38,539 nucleotides of DNA from Dehalococcoidia bacterium. GTDB lineage: Bacteria > Chloroflexota > Dehalococcoidia > GIF9 > AB-539-J10. A model generated the notes under the pieces. That model was not told where the DNA came from. It saw only the letters and a list, made by a program, of their open reading frames with translations, and did no database searches. Shown piece after piece: positions 38,078 to 38,539 of the stretch; position 1 is the first letter of the stretch; each line of letters opens with the position of its first letter. The stretch covers positions 1 through 38,539 of the forward strand of contig JAGGYM010000003.1 of NCBI GenBank assembly GCA_021162545.1. Direction: 5' to 3'. Made by a program: the position numbers and the translations under genes.

Positions 38078-38398
38078 ATTTACGCCATTATTGATCAAGG
38101 CGGCAAACAGTACAAAGTCGCTCTGAACCAGACGATAGAAGTCGAGCGCCTCGATGCACCTCAGGGTGAATCCGTGGAGCTGGGCGAGGTACTGTTCATT
38201 GGAGACACCAGCGATATCCTCGTGGGCAATCCAACTATCAAAGATGCCAAAGTTATGGCCACTTCCCTAGGTGAAGCCAAAGGAAACAAAGTCACGGTGT
38301 TTAAATATAAATCCAAAGTGCGATATCACAGAAAACAGGGCCACCGCCAGATACATACCAGCCTGCTCATAAATGAAATTATCAAGCCCGGAGATTAG
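38078..38398 (+). CDS. rplU: 50S ribosomal protein L21 (proposed ATT start)
   Basis: Translation from ATT 38078: (M)[42 protein letters not shown]...[27 protein letters not shown]. Conserved L21 N-terminus. GGAGG lies 7 nt upstream. No in-frame ATG/GTG/TTG before 38174. Confidence 0.88.
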   Translation: MYAIIDQGGKQYKVALNQTIEVERLDAPQGESVELGEVLFIGDTSDILVGNPTIKDAKVMATSLGEAKGNKVTVFKYKSKVRYHRKQGHRQIHTSLLINEIIKPGD

Positions 38399-38399
38399 G

Positions 38400-38539
38400 A
38401 TGGCACATAAGAAAGCAGGTGGGAGCATAAGGGGCGGGCGCGATAGTCAGTCAAAGCGCCTGGGGGTAAAAAAATACGGAGGAGAGCAAGTGCGCGCTGG
38501 AAATATTTTGATGAGACAGCGCGGAACGCGCATATTTGC
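38400..38539 (+). CDS. rpmA: 50S ribosomal protein L27, 5' part (truncated by window end)
   Basis: [46 protein letters not shown]; start one base after the rplU stop. Confidence 0.96.
   Translation, partial: MAHKKAGGSIRGGRDSQSKRLGVKKYGGEQVRAGNILMRQRGTRIF

Noticed and set aside
1-38539. CRISPR arrays, tRNA/rRNA genes, prophage or toxin-antitoxin modules
   Set aside because: No regularly spaced repeats, no cloverleaf or rRNA sequence recognised, and no phage or TA-type proteins among the ORFs. A tRNAscan/Infernal run would be needed to exclude small RNAs fully.

Overview
The window looks like a mostly syntenic housekeeping region of a bacterial chromosome. The gene content suggests Chloroflexota/Dehalococcoidia, but that is an inference. 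The left ~3.9 kb is accessory: an IS3-type element end, an aldehyde:ferredoxin oxidoreductase (AOR) with its Fe-S partner, a decayed flavodoxin-like gene, and a truncated integrase-type transposase with terminal repeats. From there the order is ftsH | metG, small Zn-ribbon, rsmI, GAF/nuclease-like/HPRT fusion, nrdJ, nrdR, ftsZ, ftsA, rsmH, mraZ (minus) | trmD, rplS, priA, dnaJ (plus) | gpsA, plsY, der, argF, purS, purC, purB, purE, purD, half-ferritin, small coiled-coil, rsmG, gap (minus) | divergent PAP2-family, radical SAM (plus) | menA-like, menG/ubiE (minus) | alpha/beta hydrolase, rplU, rpmA (plus). The most notable observations are: (i) a three-part GAF + PD-(D/E)XK-like + hypoxanthine phosphoribosyltransferase fusion; (ii) rplU with no ATG/GTG/TTG start for its conserved N-terminus, but an ATT 7 nt after GGAGG; (iii) a division cluster reduced to mraZ-rsmH-ftsA-ftsZ with no murein genes, but with G-rich boxes at 10-bp period upstream of mraZ; (iv) a nested, terminator-like RNA structure ahead of the pur operon; (v) a flavodoxin pseudogene next to a transposase relic; (vi) a half-ferritin/coiled-coil gene pair. 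No CRISPR array, tRNA, rRNA or prophage was recognised. All functional calls are by eye from motifs; no database search was run.
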